Part shown: positions 52,092 through 61,589 of the stretch, one piece after another
How the letters are laid out: each line of letters starts with the position of its first letter
Position numbering within the stretch: the first letter of the stretch is position 1
The notes under the pieces: generated by a model
Seen by the model: the letters and a program-made list of their open reading frames with translations, nothing else
What the model was told of the DNA's origin: nothing
The model's database searches: none
Source: PGYR01 sp048267165
GTDB taxonomy: Bacteria; Bacteroidota; Ignavibacteria; Kapaibacteriales; UBA2268
Assembly (NCBI GenBank): GCA_048267165.1
Contig: JBLWYD010000011.1
Location: 25,846-89,845, forward strand
Reading direction: 5' to 3'
Length of the DNA: 64,000 nucleotides
Made by a program: the position numbers and the translations under genes

Positions 52092-53834
52092 CTATTTCAG
52101 AACTACGACTTTCTTGAATATAACAGTACTATCACTCGGATTAGATACCGTTATCTTAGTCAATCCTGTTGACCTATTTTTGGTGGAAACTATATCCAAC
52201 CCATTCGGAATAGTTTTAATCGCTGCTGGATTTATCACATAAGGAACTACGAAACTAAACTGCTTATTTGGCTCTATCGGTTTTACTAATTCATTAGCAC
52301 GGAAAATATTATATACTTCAGTATCTGCTCTGAATAAATATGCTGGGATTACTAAGCTACCCGTAGTACTATCTATACCTACTTTTTTGCTATATTTATC
52401 AAAGTAAAGCACCCCTTTAAACTTATATTCACTTGGCACATAAATAGCCACGTCTATATACCTATCTTGGAATCTCTGGTTTTCTACTAACATAGTATCA
52501 ATGTTCAATATCGGCTCTCTAGTCCCTAAGTGGAGTTGAATAATATCTGGCTTACTATCTAGCACATATTCGGGGTCGCCTAGCTCGTGACCTATGAAAC
52601 CTCTACCCATATTCTTTGGCTTATTGCGAGGTATATGATAGTCATTCAGCCCTAGCATATCGAGTGCAGGGAACATAGTGAAATATGGAAGAGAACCAGC
52701 TGGGTCTATTGCTATTAGTGGTTGAACATCCCCAAATGTTGCCTTTAATTCTATACCTAAAGTTTGGAGATTGAATACCCATAGTGAACTTCTTGAGCGT
52801 GTATTATTGTCGTCTTTTACTTGTTGGAAAACATAGAAAGTCATAAGTACTGCGAACAAAGGAATCGCAATTAACTTAGTGGTTTTTGTAATCTTATTGT
52901 TGGTTAAAAATGTGCCAATTCCATCTATAATAACTAGCATAAACACAATGATAGTAAATAAATGATGTCGGAAAGCAAAGAAGAAATCACCCCCAATAAA
53001 GGCAATATAGGACACCCAAATTCCTAGTAGCATTATATATAGCACGTACTCGCTTTTCTTCTTATAAATCAGATATGCCAGTGAGCTCATTGCTATTAGA
53101 AACAATGAGAAATTAGATTTGAAGAATCTAAGAGTATAGAGCAAACCAGTGTATGCGTGATAAAGCGACGGACTTACTTTAACGTGAGCAGTATTCGGTA
53201 CTAGTTCACCATAGTATAGTATTCTAAAGGTTAATTGCCCGAAGTAAAGAATTAGAGGAAATACGGCTAATTTTGAAAGAGAAGTTAATGCTTTTTTAAG
53301 TTCATTTCTATTAGAAATTAAGTGATATAGTCCGAGGATAATTGAAAGTAACACCCCATCAGGTCGGGTTATACAGAGTAATCCTAATGAAGCTGACGCA
53401 AACCAAAGGGAGCGTATTTCCCCTGATTTTCTATAGTCCAAATACCGAGTAATAGACAGCAGAGTTAGCATACTCACGAGAGTGTTTTCTAATCCACCTA
53501 TCGCCCAAACTGCAACAATAGCAGAGGCAGAGAAGAGGGACAAAGCAACGGTGAGTACAATAGGAGCATCTTTGTATCTATTATTAGCGTATTGGATTAG
53601 TAAATATATATTCGTTACAGCAAATAAAACCCCGAGTACACGGGCTGCCAATATCATATTAGCATCCATCTTACCGAAAAAGGCGAGTATAAGCACCCAT
53701 AGCAGATTCGAATACCCTTCTACTCTTATACCATCAGTCCAAGTTAGTCCATGTCCGTCTATAAACCGCTGTGCATAGCGAATAGTAATTAGTGCATCAT
53801 CAGCGAAGAATGGCATATACCAGTTCATATTCAA
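52092..53834 (-). CDS. GT-C family membrane glycosyltransferase (start uncertain)
   Basis: 580 aa from a TTG. The first loop FFADDALITIRYAQRFIDGHG with the D-D pair and RVEGYSNLLWVL is typical of GT39/ArnT-like arabinosyl- or mannosyl-type transferases using lipid-linked donors. About ten transmembrane helices follow, then a soluble C-terminal domain. A TTG start would drop the first transmembrane helix: the frame stays open 19 codons further to an ATT (53889-53891) and those codons encode a clear helix (ILFIVSCIVLA). No ATG, GTG or TTG lies there. The TATATTTG box at 53921-53928 supports the upstream start. Confidence 0.8.
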   Translation of the reverse strand: MNMNWYMPFFADDALITIRYAQRFIDGHGLTWTDGIRVEGYSNLLWVLILAFFGKMDANMILAARVLGVLFAVTNIYLLIQYANNRYKDAPIVLTVALSLFSASAIVAVWAIGGLENTLVSMLTLLSITRYLDYRKSGEIRSLWFASASLGLLCITRPDGVLLSIILGLYHLISNRNELKKALTSLSKLAVFPLILYFGQLTFRILYYGELVPNTAHVKVSPSLYHAYTGLLYTLRFFKSNFSLFLIAMSSLAYLIYKKKSEYVLYIMLLGIWVSYIAFIGGDFFFAFRHHLFTIIVFMLVIIDGIGTFLTNNKITKTTKLIAIPLFAVLMTFYVFQQVKDDNNTRSRSSLWVFNLQTLGIELKATFGDVQPLIAIDPAGSLPYFTMFPALDMLGLNDYHIPRNKPKNMGRGFIGHELGDPEYVLDSKPDIIQLHLGTREPILNIDTMLVENQRFQDRYIDVAIYVPSEYKFKGVLYFDKYSKKVGIDSTTGSLVIPAYLFRADTEVYNIFRANELVKPIEPNKQFSFVVPYVINPAAIKTIPNGLDIVSTKNRSTGLTKITVSNPSDSTVIFKKVVVLK

Positions 53835-53920
53835 CGCTAGAACGATACAAGAGACTATAAATAGGATTATATATATGGTTTTTTGGGTAATACTATCGCC
53901 AAATTGGTGTTTCTAAAAAG

Positions 53921-53928
53921 CAAATATA
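53921..53928 (-). promoter_or_regulatory. TAnnTTTG-type -7 promoter box
   Basis: Minus-strand TATATTTG, 30 bases upstream of the ATT that could start the GT-C gene and just after the CHRD gene's terminator. Confidence 0.5.
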
Positions 53929-53931
53929 AAC

Positions 53932-53960
53932 AAAAAACTCCATCGCAGTTTAATGCGATG
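53932..53960 (-). terminator. Terminator of the CHRD gene
   Basis: On the minus strand CATCGCA-TTAAAC-TGCGATG (perfect seven-base stem) is followed by GAG and six T's; it lies 45 bases past the gene's stop. Confidence 0.8.
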
Positions 53961-54004
53961 AAGTTTTATAAGGACATTTCTATATTCTAATAGGATGAAT
54001 AGAA

Positions 54005-57000
54005 CTATTGTTTTATAAACTTAGCCCTTACATTCGTTTCTTTTCCACTAACTTCAATGAAGTAAAGACCAGAAGTCAAATCACTAACATTGATATTAAT
54101 CAAGCCAGTATTGTTATCAATGTATTTAGCTGACATTCTACCTGATCTATCATAAACTCTAATCTCTACTTTCGAATCAGAGATTAAATCGCCAAGATTC
54201 AATGATACTGAGTTGACAGTTGGGTTAGGGTATAAGTTCACTTCAGGTAAGTCAATATACTCAACAGAAGTTTGTGTTTTATGTTTAACAGAATTATTAA
54301 TCTGACCACGAGATTCGCCCATAGGGTTTTTCTCAGAGTGAAGATTTATATACGCTTCGCCTGACATAATTGCTTCTATTACTGATGCGTTTAGTCCACC
54401 TTCGGCAGTAATGTTTGCTCTTATTGTTTGAGCTTCTTCATCTATATAATCTGTAAGATTTATAACAACAGCTCCATTTGCATCAGCTTTCGCTTGATGA
54501 ATATGAGCGCCTGTTACTTTACCATCGAAATTTGCATAAGACACATCAACCGTAAGCATATCCCAGCTATTATTGATAGAGACAACACCCGTTCCTACAG
54601 TGCTATTATTGATAGCAGGAACTTCTTGCTCACTTGTTAAGTTGAAAGCGAAAGTTTCTCTATTATAAGATCTCATTTGACCACGTATCTCACCATTAGC
54701 GAACATACCAGTATGTACGTTCAAGTAGCCATCACCGTTCAATAGAACTGCAACGTTAGTTTTCAAATCAGCACCCAAGTCAATAACTCCACTCACTAGA
54801 TTATTAAGTATTCCAGTAGTAAGGTTGATTATAACTCCACCGTTCGCACCTATTGATGCTTGGTGTATATGAGTACCAGTTATCTCGCCGCTTAGTCCAG
54901 CAGTGAATACATTGTACATTAGTTCACCAGTTTCTATATCCAAATGAGCTGCAGCTAATCCCATAGCATTAGTTCCAGCAGGAGGATTCTCTTGAGCACC
55001 ATTCAACCATGTATCGAAAAATACACCGTTCTGTAATTCTAATTGACCTCTTATTTCACCAGCTGCATTATCTTCAGTATGAATGTTTAGGTAGATATTA
55101 CCTGCGATTAAATCAGCAATTATATCAGCATTCATTTTAGTTGTTACGATAGTGTTTCCGTTTATGTCACCCGTTAGATTAACTACCACATCGCCATCTT
55201 GACCGGCAGGAGCATTATGTAAATGAGCACCAGTTACAGCAGATGTAGTACCATCGAAAAGAACCTTGATTTCCATGTGTTCCATATCTGGGTAAACTCT
55301 TATAATCGCCATACCTTCAGCATCACTAGTAACAGAGTGTGTTTCATTAGCAGCAGATAGCAAAGCTGTGAAAGCCCAATCGCTATTAAGCATCACTTGA
55401 CCACGAGTTTCACCAGCAGGGTTTGCTACTGTATGAACGTTTAGATAGTATTGACCTTGAAGCAATGCTTTCAAATCAAAATCTGTTATAGTACCAGCGA
55501 TTACATTTCCTTTTACGAAGCTAGTCAAGTTTACGTCAACTGGACCATCTACACCCGGCATTCCCTTGTGGAAGTGAGCACCAGTGATAGCACCACTTAG
55601 ATTATTGACAGTAGCGTTGAAGTAAAGACTATCCATATTAGCACTAAGAACTACACCTAGTGAACCGTTAGCGTTACCCGTTACTGCGTGAACTTCGTTA
55701 TCAGAAGAAAGCATAGAGTGTAGAGCTAATTTACCAGTAAACATTGGATTAAAAGGTAATATGCCATTGTCGAAATAAAGTCTTGCATATAGCTCTATTT
55801 GACCTCTTAACTCGCCACCAGGAAAAGCTTCGGTATGCATATTAACATACACTTTATCATTCACGAATAGCCCACCTATTTCACTAGTTATATCAGTAGC
55901 ATTACTACCTTCTATCCAAACACCATTTTCTTCATCTTGAGTTATATCATCATCAAGTCCAAGAACTACATCGCCATTCATACCAATTACAGCATTATGG
56001 AAATGTGCTGCTTGAACTTCACCAGATAGGTTATCAGCCAACATAGCATACCATACATCATTAAGCGAGTTAGATACAGATACACTACCGCTACCATAAG
56101 CAGCAGTTCTTATACCTGGATTCTGTTGCTCACCTTCGAACAATGTAGTAAGTGCAATCCTTGTATTAGGATTAACTTGACCACGAATCTCACCAGCTGC
56201 ATTGGCTAAGGTATGAACATTTACGTAAATTTTTCCTTTTAAAAAGTTCTGAATAAGCTCACTAGTAATAGCAGCGCCAGTCTTAGTACCTACTATCCAG
56301 TTGCCACTAATGTCTGAAGTAACATCAACAACAGGAGCACCAGCCATACCAGCATCACCTAAGTGAAAATGAGCAGCAAGAGCAGCACCAGTCAGACCTT
56401 CAAAATATATCATATAAGTTAATGAATCCATAGAATTATTGAAATGGATATATCCGTTACCCTGAGCCATACTAGGTACAACTAAAGCGGGAACCTCTTG
56501 TGCAGTATTAATCTCAGTTCTAAGAGTAACACCATCATTCCATTTCATATCACCTCTAAGTTCACCATTAGGGTTAGCTTCCGTATGTAAGTTAATGTAG
56601 ATTTCTCCCTTAGCAAGTTTAGACCATAGGTCCATATCACCGTCTATTTCTACACTACCCATTATCTTATTGCCATCAATCAAATCAGTCAGATTAACAA
56701 CTACACCACCATTAGCACCAGCCATTGCATTATGCAAATGAGCACCAGTAATAGCGCCAGTTGTACCGCTATAAACAGCGTTTACCCAAACTCTTTTATT
56801 AGTTTTTGAAACTACAATATTAGCAAATCCTTCGGCGTTACCAGTAACAGCAGGAACTTCAGCGCCACCAGATAAAGTTGAGAAGAATGAATAGTCAGTC
56901 TCAGTCATTAGTTGACCGCGAATCTCACCACCCGGATTAGCTTCTGTGTGAATATTCAGATAAGTATTACCGTCGAGCATCGCTTTTACATTCGATTTAG

Positions 57001-57340
57001 TAAGCGATTCACCAGTAACGAATCCCATCAGTTGATTACCCTTTATAAAAGTAGTCAACCCGATTAGAACTCCACCACTAGCACCTTTAGGAGCCTCGTG
57101 TATGTGAGCACCAGTGACTTTACCAGAAAGCCCAGCAAATGTACCGTTTATGAATAGAGTATCCATTGTTCCATTCATATTGAACGTAGCAACACCACGA
57201 GCATTAGTAGCTATGGCAGGTACTTCTGCCTCACCATTAAGTATAGAAGTGAACATAATTTCGCCAGAATTGTGGCGAGCGTGCAGTTGCGAAGCGAACA
57301 ACGCTAAGCATATTGATAAAGATATTAGCAACTTATGCAT
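54005..57340 (-). CDS. Secreted eight-repeat CHRD-domain protein with T9SS sorting domain
   Basis: 1111 aa. Signal peptide, then eight CHRD domains of about 125 residues each (starting near 27, 147, 272, 397, 540, 657, 777 and 902). Each has the pattern GAHxHxA, a V-x-NLT or similar strand and the end LNxHTxxNPxGExRGQ. The C-terminal 75 residues (LYPNPTVNSVSLNLGD) are a type IX secretion sorting domain, so the protein is exported and attached to the cell surface. CHRD domains occur in chordin and in many bacterial surface proteins without known function. A conserved block upstream is shared with the ferritin-like gene at 58339. Confidence 0.9.
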   Translation of the reverse strand: MHKLLISLSICLALFASQLHARHNSGEIMFTSILNGEAEVPAIATNARGVATFNMNGTMDTLFINGTFAGLSGKVTGAHIHEAPKGASGGVLIGLTTFIKGNQLMGFVTGESLTKSNVKAMLDGNTYLNIHTEANPGGEIRGQLMTETDYSFFSTLSGGAEVPAVTGNAEGFANIVVSKTNKRVWVNAVYSGTTGAITGAHLHNAMAGANGGVVVNLTDLIDGNKIMGSVEIDGDMDLWSKLAKGEIYINLHTEANPNGELRGDMKWNDGVTLRTEINTAQEVPALVVPSMAQGNGYIHFNNSMDSLTYMIYFEGLTGAALAAHFHLGDAGMAGAPVVDVTSDISGNWIVGTKTGAAITSELIQNFLKGKIYVNVHTLANAAGEIRGQVNPNTRIALTTLFEGEQQNPGIRTAAYGSGSVSVSNSLNDVWYAMLADNLSGEVQAAHFHNAVIGMNGDVVLGLDDDITQDEENGVWIEGSNATDITSEIGGLFVNDKVYVNMHTEAFPGGELRGQIELYARLYFDNGILPFNPMFTGKLALHSMLSSDNEVHAVTGNANGSLGVVLSANMDSLYFNATVNNLSGAITGAHFHKGMPGVDGPVDVNLTSFVKGNVIAGTITDFDLKALLQGQYYLNVHTVANPAGETRGQVMLNSDWAFTALLSAANETHSVTSDAEGMAIIRVYPDMEHMEIKVLFDGTTSAVTGAHLHNAPAGQDGDVVVNLTGDINGNTIVTTKMNADIIADLIAGNIYLNIHTEDNAAGEIRGQLELQNGVFFDTWLNGAQENPPAGTNAMGLAAAHLDIETGELMYNVFTAGLSGEITGTHIHQASIGANGGVIINLTTGILNNLVSGVIDLGADLKTNVAVLLNGDGYLNVHTGMFANGEIRGQMRSYNRETFAFNLTSEQEVPAINNSTVGTGVVSINNSWDMLTVDVSYANFDGKVTGAHIHQAKADANGAVVINLTDYIDEEAQTIRANITAEGGLNASVIEAIMSGEAYINLHSEKNPMGESRGQINNSVKHKTQTSVEYIDLPEVNLYPNPTVNSVSLNLGDLISDSKVEIRVYDRSGRMSAKYIDNNTGLININVSDLTSGLYFIEVSGKETNVRAKFIKQ

Positions 57341-57363
57341 AATATTCTCCGTAGATTTTTGAA

Positions 57364-57371
57364 CAAATTTA
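57364..57371 (-). promoter_or_regulatory. TAnnTTTG-type -7 promoter box inside the shared upstream block
   Basis: Minus-strand TAAATTTG, 24 bases upstream of the CHRD gene's ATG, overlapping the end of the 57369-57431 conserved block. Confidence 0.45.
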
Positions 57372-57431
57372 GGATACCTACGGCACTATGCTTTTTTTAG
57401 ATTTTTTAAATGTAAATTAATTTGAAAGTTT
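57369..57431. promoter_or_regulatory. Conserved upstream block of CHRD gene (matches 59085-59147)
   Basis: 63 bases colinear with 59085-59147 without gaps. Near-identical parts are TTAGG, TACGG and TTAGATTTTTT, followed by ATTAATTTGAAAGTTT. Both blocks lie 24-36 bases upstream of a gene on the minus strand, so they probably carry the same promoter or regulator site. Confidence 0.7.
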
Positions 57432-57477
57432 TAAATTTATCTTTCATCTGAGGTGGGTCATTCGGAATTAAAATATC

Positions 57478-57504
57478 AAAAAAAAAGCCCGCATCGCTGC
57501 GGAC
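57478..57504 (-). terminator. Terminator of the ferritin-like operon
   Basis: Minus-strand GTCCGCA-GCGA-TGCGGGC (seven pairs, one G-T) followed by nine T's, 33 bases past the stop of the gene at 57537. Confidence 0.85.
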
Positions 57505-57536
57505 CTTCTTATAGGGACCTAAATGAATAGGGTTTC

Positions 57537-58322
57537 TTACACTAAAAATAGACTAGCTATATTTAGAACTTCTTGCATTGTCAGTGGCTCATCGAATGCC
57601 TCTGTTATTCTATCTCGGCTAACCGTCGTGATAGTAGTTACATCTACTCCACCTTGCATTACATTATCTTCGCCAGCATATATTGGTGCTGTTGCTTGTG
57701 GTAAGCTAGAGAAATCGGCGTTAGTAATCCAACCTTTATCTCCTCTCATCTTTCTGATTTGTGCTGCATGTCTTGCTTCTACCGAGTGTATTTGAAGAGC
57801 AACTGTAAGAGTGTCTGTACCTAATAGTCCACCAGCTTGACCTTTGTAAGCTCTTACACCAGTATCTTCGAATGCTTGCGCTAATGCCATAAATGTTTGC
57901 GGATTGCTGAATACATCGCCAAAAGCCCCACCTGCAGTAAAGTCGAATCCCGGTTTTGGAACTGGTGTGCCTCCAGAACCAGATATTGCACCTTTTAGTA
58001 AGTCAACGTGTGCTTTTTCGTGTTTGCTTATTTGCTTCACAACTGTTAAGTCGCTTCCACTAAAAATCCCACTATCAACACCCATTCTGTAGAATTCATC
58101 TTCCAGATATTCAAGTGTAAGTGCAAAATTTAATATGTCTATTACGCCACTTTCTTGAGCTTTTACTTGACGTGGGTTAGTGATAGTTGCTAATCCGAAT
58201 GGAATAGCTGCTAGTGCAGCTGAAAGCCCCATCTTTCCTATATCAGCTATTACATCACGTCTTGATTTATTATTATCTTCAACTTTAGATTGTATATCGG
58301 TTACTAAATTTTCTAATTTCAT
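57537..58322 (-). CDS. Ferritin-like domain protein (PF13668), second of pair
   Basis: 261 aa. After a twin-arginine-like start (SRRDVIADIGKMGLSAALAAI) comes a four-helix ferritin-like domain with iron-ligand-type residues in LEYLEDEFYRMG, KHEKAHVDLL, FEDTGVRAY and HSVEARHAAQI. It is translocated to the periplasm or surface. The relatives are called DUF4214-free 'ferritin-like' or desiccation-related proteins (PCC13-62). Gap to the first gene of the pair is 16 bases, so one operon. Confidence 0.85.
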   Translation of the reverse strand: MKLENLVTDIQSKVEDNNKSRRDVIADIGKMGLSAALAAIPFGLATITNPRQVKAQESGVIDILNFALTLEYLEDEFYRMGVDSGIFSGSDLTVVKQISKHEKAHVDLLKGAISGSGGTPVPKPGFDFTAGGAFGDVFSNPQTFMALAQAFEDTGVRAYKGQAGGLLGTDTLTVALQIHSVEARHAAQIRKMRGDKGWITNADFSSLPQATAPIYAGEDNVMQGGVDVTTITTVSRDRITEAFDEPLTMQEVLNIASLFLV

Positions 58323-58338
58323 TTTCTTATCTCCTGTA

Positions 58339-59061
58339 TTATGGTAAATTATTAGCAGTTACTTTAGAACTAATATAAGCACCAGCTAAGCCCAGTACTT
58401 CACTTGGTTTTCTCTGTCCGTCTAGTCCACCTGCTACTATCACATCATCACCAGCATAATAAGCAGTACCTGGTTGTAGTAAATCTCTTATGGCAGCTGC
58501 GTGTCTTGCTTCTACAGATACTATTTTACCAGCTAACCCAAGGTAAGTCTTACTTTCTAATAAGTATCCAGCACCATTGTAAGCCGAAACACCCAAATCT
58601 TCGAAAGTACGAGCTGTTTCTAATACAGTTTGTCTATCAGAGAAGTTTATACTGCTGAAATTCACTTCCAATTCTGGAATACGGCTAGCAGCTGGTATCG
58701 CCGCTTTGAAAAAGTCTCTGTGAGCAATTTCGTGGTCTCTAATTTCGCTTAGGACAGTTGATTCAAAACTGTTCATTCCAGCATAAGGACTTTCCATTAC
58801 CTTTATGTAGAAAGCCGCTTCTAGTTGCTCTAGCGCATAAGCGTAATTCAGTACTCCTATGTCACCAGAACCCAAGTCTATTGAGCCATCAGGTTGCATT
58901 GGGTTTTCGTCATCACTACAGCCCTGCAGTCCTACTGCTAACCCAACAGCTGTAACACCTGTGAAAACAAGAAACTTTCTTCTGTCTAATCTAAGGTTTA
59001 GACCATCAGAAGAACTTTCCTTTGTCGATTGGATTTCTTTATTATCCATACCGTACTCCAT
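58339..59061 (-). CDS. Ferritin-like domain lipoprotein (PF13668), first of pair
   Basis: 240 aa. Tat-type motif RRKFLVFTGVTAVGLAVG, then lipobox-like GLQGC, so it is a folded lipoprotein exported by Tat. The ferritin-like helices carry LEQLEAAFYIKVM, DHEIAHRDFF, FEDLGVSAY and SVEARHAAAIRD, matching the second gene helix by helix. The ATG at 59061 or the ATG four codons later could be used. It heads the operon and lies downstream of the conserved block 59085-59147, shared with the CHRD gene. Confidence 0.85.
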   Translation of the reverse strand: MEYGMDNKEIQSTKESSSDGLNLRLDRRKFLVFTGVTAVGLAVGLQGCSDDENPMQPDGSIDLGSGDIGVLNYAYALEQLEAAFYIKVMESPYAGMNSFESTVLSEIRDHEIAHRDFFKAAIPAASRIPELEVNFSSINFSDRQTVLETARTFEDLGVSAYNGAGYLLESKTYLGLAGKIVSVEARHAAAIRDLLQPGTAYYAGDDVIVAGGLDGQRKPSEVLGLAGAYISSKVTANNLP

Positions 59062-59084
59062 TTGATTGTTTTAAAATTGTGCGT

Positions 59085-59147
59085 TTAGGTTTCTTACGGG
59101 ATGGATTTTATTTTAGATTTTTTAGATGTGAATTAATTTGAAAGTTT
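59085..59147. promoter_or_regulatory. Conserved upstream block of ferritin-like operon
   Basis: Partner of 57369-57431 (gap-free, same spacing between TTAGG, TTACGG and TTAGATTTTTT). Likely shared control of CHRD and ferritin-like genes. Confidence 0.7.
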
Positions 59148-59272
59148 TTTATTTTTTGATTAGTGCAAAGCGTTTGTAGAGACTTATTGTTTACTCTGAT
59201 CTGTCTCGGAGTGCATACGTCTCCAAAGGAAATGGGATTCGAGGTAGAAAAACTAAATCATATATTCTATAA

Positions 59273-61450
59273 CTATTTCATGACTTCGAATTTCTCTGTT
59301 CGCGATATAGTAGGTGTAATTAGCTGTAAGTAATATTGAGCAGCCTGATATTCATCCACTTCAATAGTGAATTCAGTAAATCCATCACTTATAATTCCTG
59401 TATGTAAAACATCAATTCTTTGGCCTTGCGTATTGAATATCTCTAAAGTTACGAACTCCTCTTTCTCTAGATAGATTATAACCTGTATAGTAGTGGAGGA
59501 TACATTAGGTACTATTTTAAAAGTAAATGGTATTTTCAAAATAGTTTCAGAACTAATACCGTATAGATATACTGCATTTCTAAATTTTCCGTTAGAAGTA
59601 TTGAACTCAACTGTTACGTACTTTTCACCAAGTTCTTTTGGCTTATATCTGAATCTTAGATCAGCACATTCACTAGGTTCTAGATAATCTAGGCCATTCA
59701 TAAATTCAATAGAAAATTCATCATATACATCATCTTTTATATCTACACTGTTTATGTACAATCTTTCATTTGTAACGTTGCAAAGAGCAGAAGTAAACAA
59801 TGTGTCTTTTTTTCCGTTTACTGGAACTTCACCCATATTTATATAATCGATATTTGATTTCATAGTTCGTGTCGAAATAGAGAAAACACTATCAGAAACA
59901 TCTGATTTTAAAGCTTCAAACTCTGTTTGCATTTTCAGTACCCATAGGTCAGTGATAGTTTCATTATAATTACCTTCGTCATCTTGGTAATAGCGCATAC
60001 CGGCAGCTATAAAACCACCATCAGGTGTTACTTTAATAGAAGTTAATCGGGCTATGCTTTCTTCACCATAAGTTTCTGACCAAATAAGCTCACCAAAATC
60101 ACCTAATTTCATAATCCAATAATCTTCATCACCACCATTATATTCGACGTCTCCATCATTGGATGTACTAAACCCACCCACTATTAGACCGCCATCAGCT
60201 GTTTCACTTACTGAGCTAGGTATATCTGTATAACTACCACCGTAAACTCTAGCCCAATAAATATCACCATCACTGAATAACCTAAGTATCCAAGCGTCAG
60301 CATCCCCTTTATTAAGGCCACCATGTACATATTCAGAATAAGTATAACCAACTATTGCATAGCCACCATCTTTGAGTTCTATAATTGATTTTGCTACATC
60401 AGATTCCAATCCACCATAAGTTCTTAACCATTCTTGCTCTCCTTTCGAATCTATTTTGAGCACAAAATAATCCCACTCACCATTGTTGTAATTCATACCA
60501 CCAAAACCTGACCTAGTTCTACCAGCTATTACTACTCCTCCATCTTTGGTTTTATGCATAGTGTAAGCTTGATCCATCTCGGTTCCACCATAAGTCTTGG
60601 ACCAGATAATTTTACCATATCTATCTACTTTGAATGCCCAAATGTCCCTACTACCTCTATTGTTTGGTACATCACCGTCATCCGAATATGTGAAACCAGA
60701 AATTATATAACCACTATCTTCCGTAGCTACTACTCCTATAGCGTCATCCGAATCATTACCACCGTAAGTTTTCTTCCATTCTATATCTCCATTCTTATCT
60801 AGTTTTAGTAACCATACATCAGACCATATAGCGTCTCTAGGGCCTACGTCACCATCATCTGAGGTAGTATTACCAACTACTATATATCCGCCATCTGGAG
60901 TTTGCTCTATCCAGTTCCCATAGTCAGTATATTGCCCACCATATACTTTAGACCACTTTATTTCTCCAAGACTGTCTATTTTCAGTATCCAATTGTCAAA
61001 GTTCCCATTATTTTTCCCAACGTCGCCATCATCAGATAATGAAATAGAAAGTATAACATACCCACCATCTGCTGTTAGTGTTATAATAGGTTCTTGTTCT
61101 ACGTTTTCTCCACCATAAATTTTCTCCCACTCAATTGTAGGTTTTGCTTCATCCTTTGTTAGCTGATTTACTCTAATTAAACAACTGTCACTAGTCACAT
61201 CTGGTACATCCCATGTAAAGAAAATACTTCTTGAATTATCACTTATAATATCCCAAGTCGTACCATTATCAGACGTAAACTCAATTGAGATTGTATCACT
61301 TAGATCCAAACCAGACCAAAAGAAATCCGTCTTTTCTCCAGAGTACAGTGACTCTCCTCCATTGGGATGTATTATATTGATTTTACTTTGTGATAATACA
61401 TTACTTATAGCAAGTAGGATTAGAATTATAATAACATTTATCGTTTTCAT
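59273..61450 (-). CDS. Secreted beta-propeller protein with T9SS sorting domain
   Basis: 725 aa from the ATG at 61450; the signal peptide (MKTINVIIILILLAISNVLS) makes this start clear. An Ig-like start (INIIHPNGGESLYSG) precedes about seven blades with W-x-K-x-YGG and DGGYIIxGxTxSDDGD, each about 57 residues, which form a propeller. A linker domain and a C-terminal sorting domain (LEIFNTQGQRIDVLHTG) follow. The DGD words suggest calcium binding. It is exported by type IX secretion to the surface. Its 5' leader equals that of the cyclase gene. Confidence 0.85.
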   Translation of the reverse strand: MKTINVIIILILLAISNVLSQSKINIIHPNGGESLYSGEKTDFFWSGLDLSDTISIEFTSDNGTTWDIISDNSRSIFFTWDVPDVTSDSCLIRVNQLTKDEAKPTIEWEKIYGGENVEQEPIITLTADGGYVILSISLSDDGDVGKNNGNFDNWILKIDSLGEIKWSKVYGGQYTDYGNWIEQTPDGGYIVVGNTTSDDGDVGPRDAIWSDVWLLKLDKNGDIEWKKTYGGNDSDDAIGVVATEDSGYIISGFTYSDDGDVPNNRGSRDIWAFKVDRYGKIIWSKTYGGTEMDQAYTMHKTKDGGVVIAGRTRSGFGGMNYNNGEWDYFVLKIDSKGEQEWLRTYGGLESDVAKSIIELKDGGYAIVGYTYSEYVHGGLNKGDADAWILRLFSDGDIYWARVYGGSYTDIPSSVSETADGGLIVGGFSTSNDGDVEYNGGDEDYWIMKLGDFGELIWSETYGEESIARLTSIKVTPDGGFIAAGMRYYQDDEGNYNETITDLWVLKMQTEFEALKSDVSDSVFSISTRTMKSNIDYINMGEVPVNGKKDTLFTSALCNVTNERLYINSVDIKDDVYDEFSIEFMNGLDYLEPSECADLRFRYKPKELGEKYVTVEFNTSNGKFRNAVYLYGISSETILKIPFTFKIVPNVSSTTIQVIIYLEKEEFVTLEIFNTQGQRIDVLHTGIISDGFTEFTIEVDEYQAAQYYLQLITPTISRTEKFEVMK

Positions 61451-61512
61451 ATTTTGTCTGAAGTAATGAAGAAATAAGACATTGCAATATATGGAATTAT
61501 TGGGGAATATCA
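61441..61512. repeat. Duplicated 5' leader, copy 1
   Basis: 72 bases matching 63443-63514 with six differences and no gaps. It includes the ATG of the propeller gene and the region directly upstream, so both genes have an almost identical 5' untranslated region. Confidence 0.9.
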
Positions 61513-61589
61513 AACCCACCTAAATCCTCCCTTGACAGGGAGGACTTCCGCTGTTAAGGCCCCTTGTCAAAGGGGGTTTGGGGGATTTA
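61511..61589. repeat. Nested-hairpin repeat between cyclase and propeller genes
   Basis: Two perfect stems, TCCTCCCT-TGAC-AGGGAGGA (61525-61544) and CCCCTT-GTCA-AAGGGG (61560-61575), sit inside an outer pairing AAATCC (61522-61527) with GGATTT (61583-61588). It ends on the cyclase stop codon, so it may act as a terminator, but the nested form looks like a mobile repeat. Confidence 0.6.

Noticed and set aside
57369..59147. Shared block as part of a larger gene duplication
   Set aside because: The genes downstream (CHRD versus ferritin-like) are unrelated and similarity stops at the ends of the block.
61451..61519. N-terminal extension of the propeller protein
   Set aside because: The extension is the duplicated 5' leader; the signal peptide begins at the ATG at 61450.
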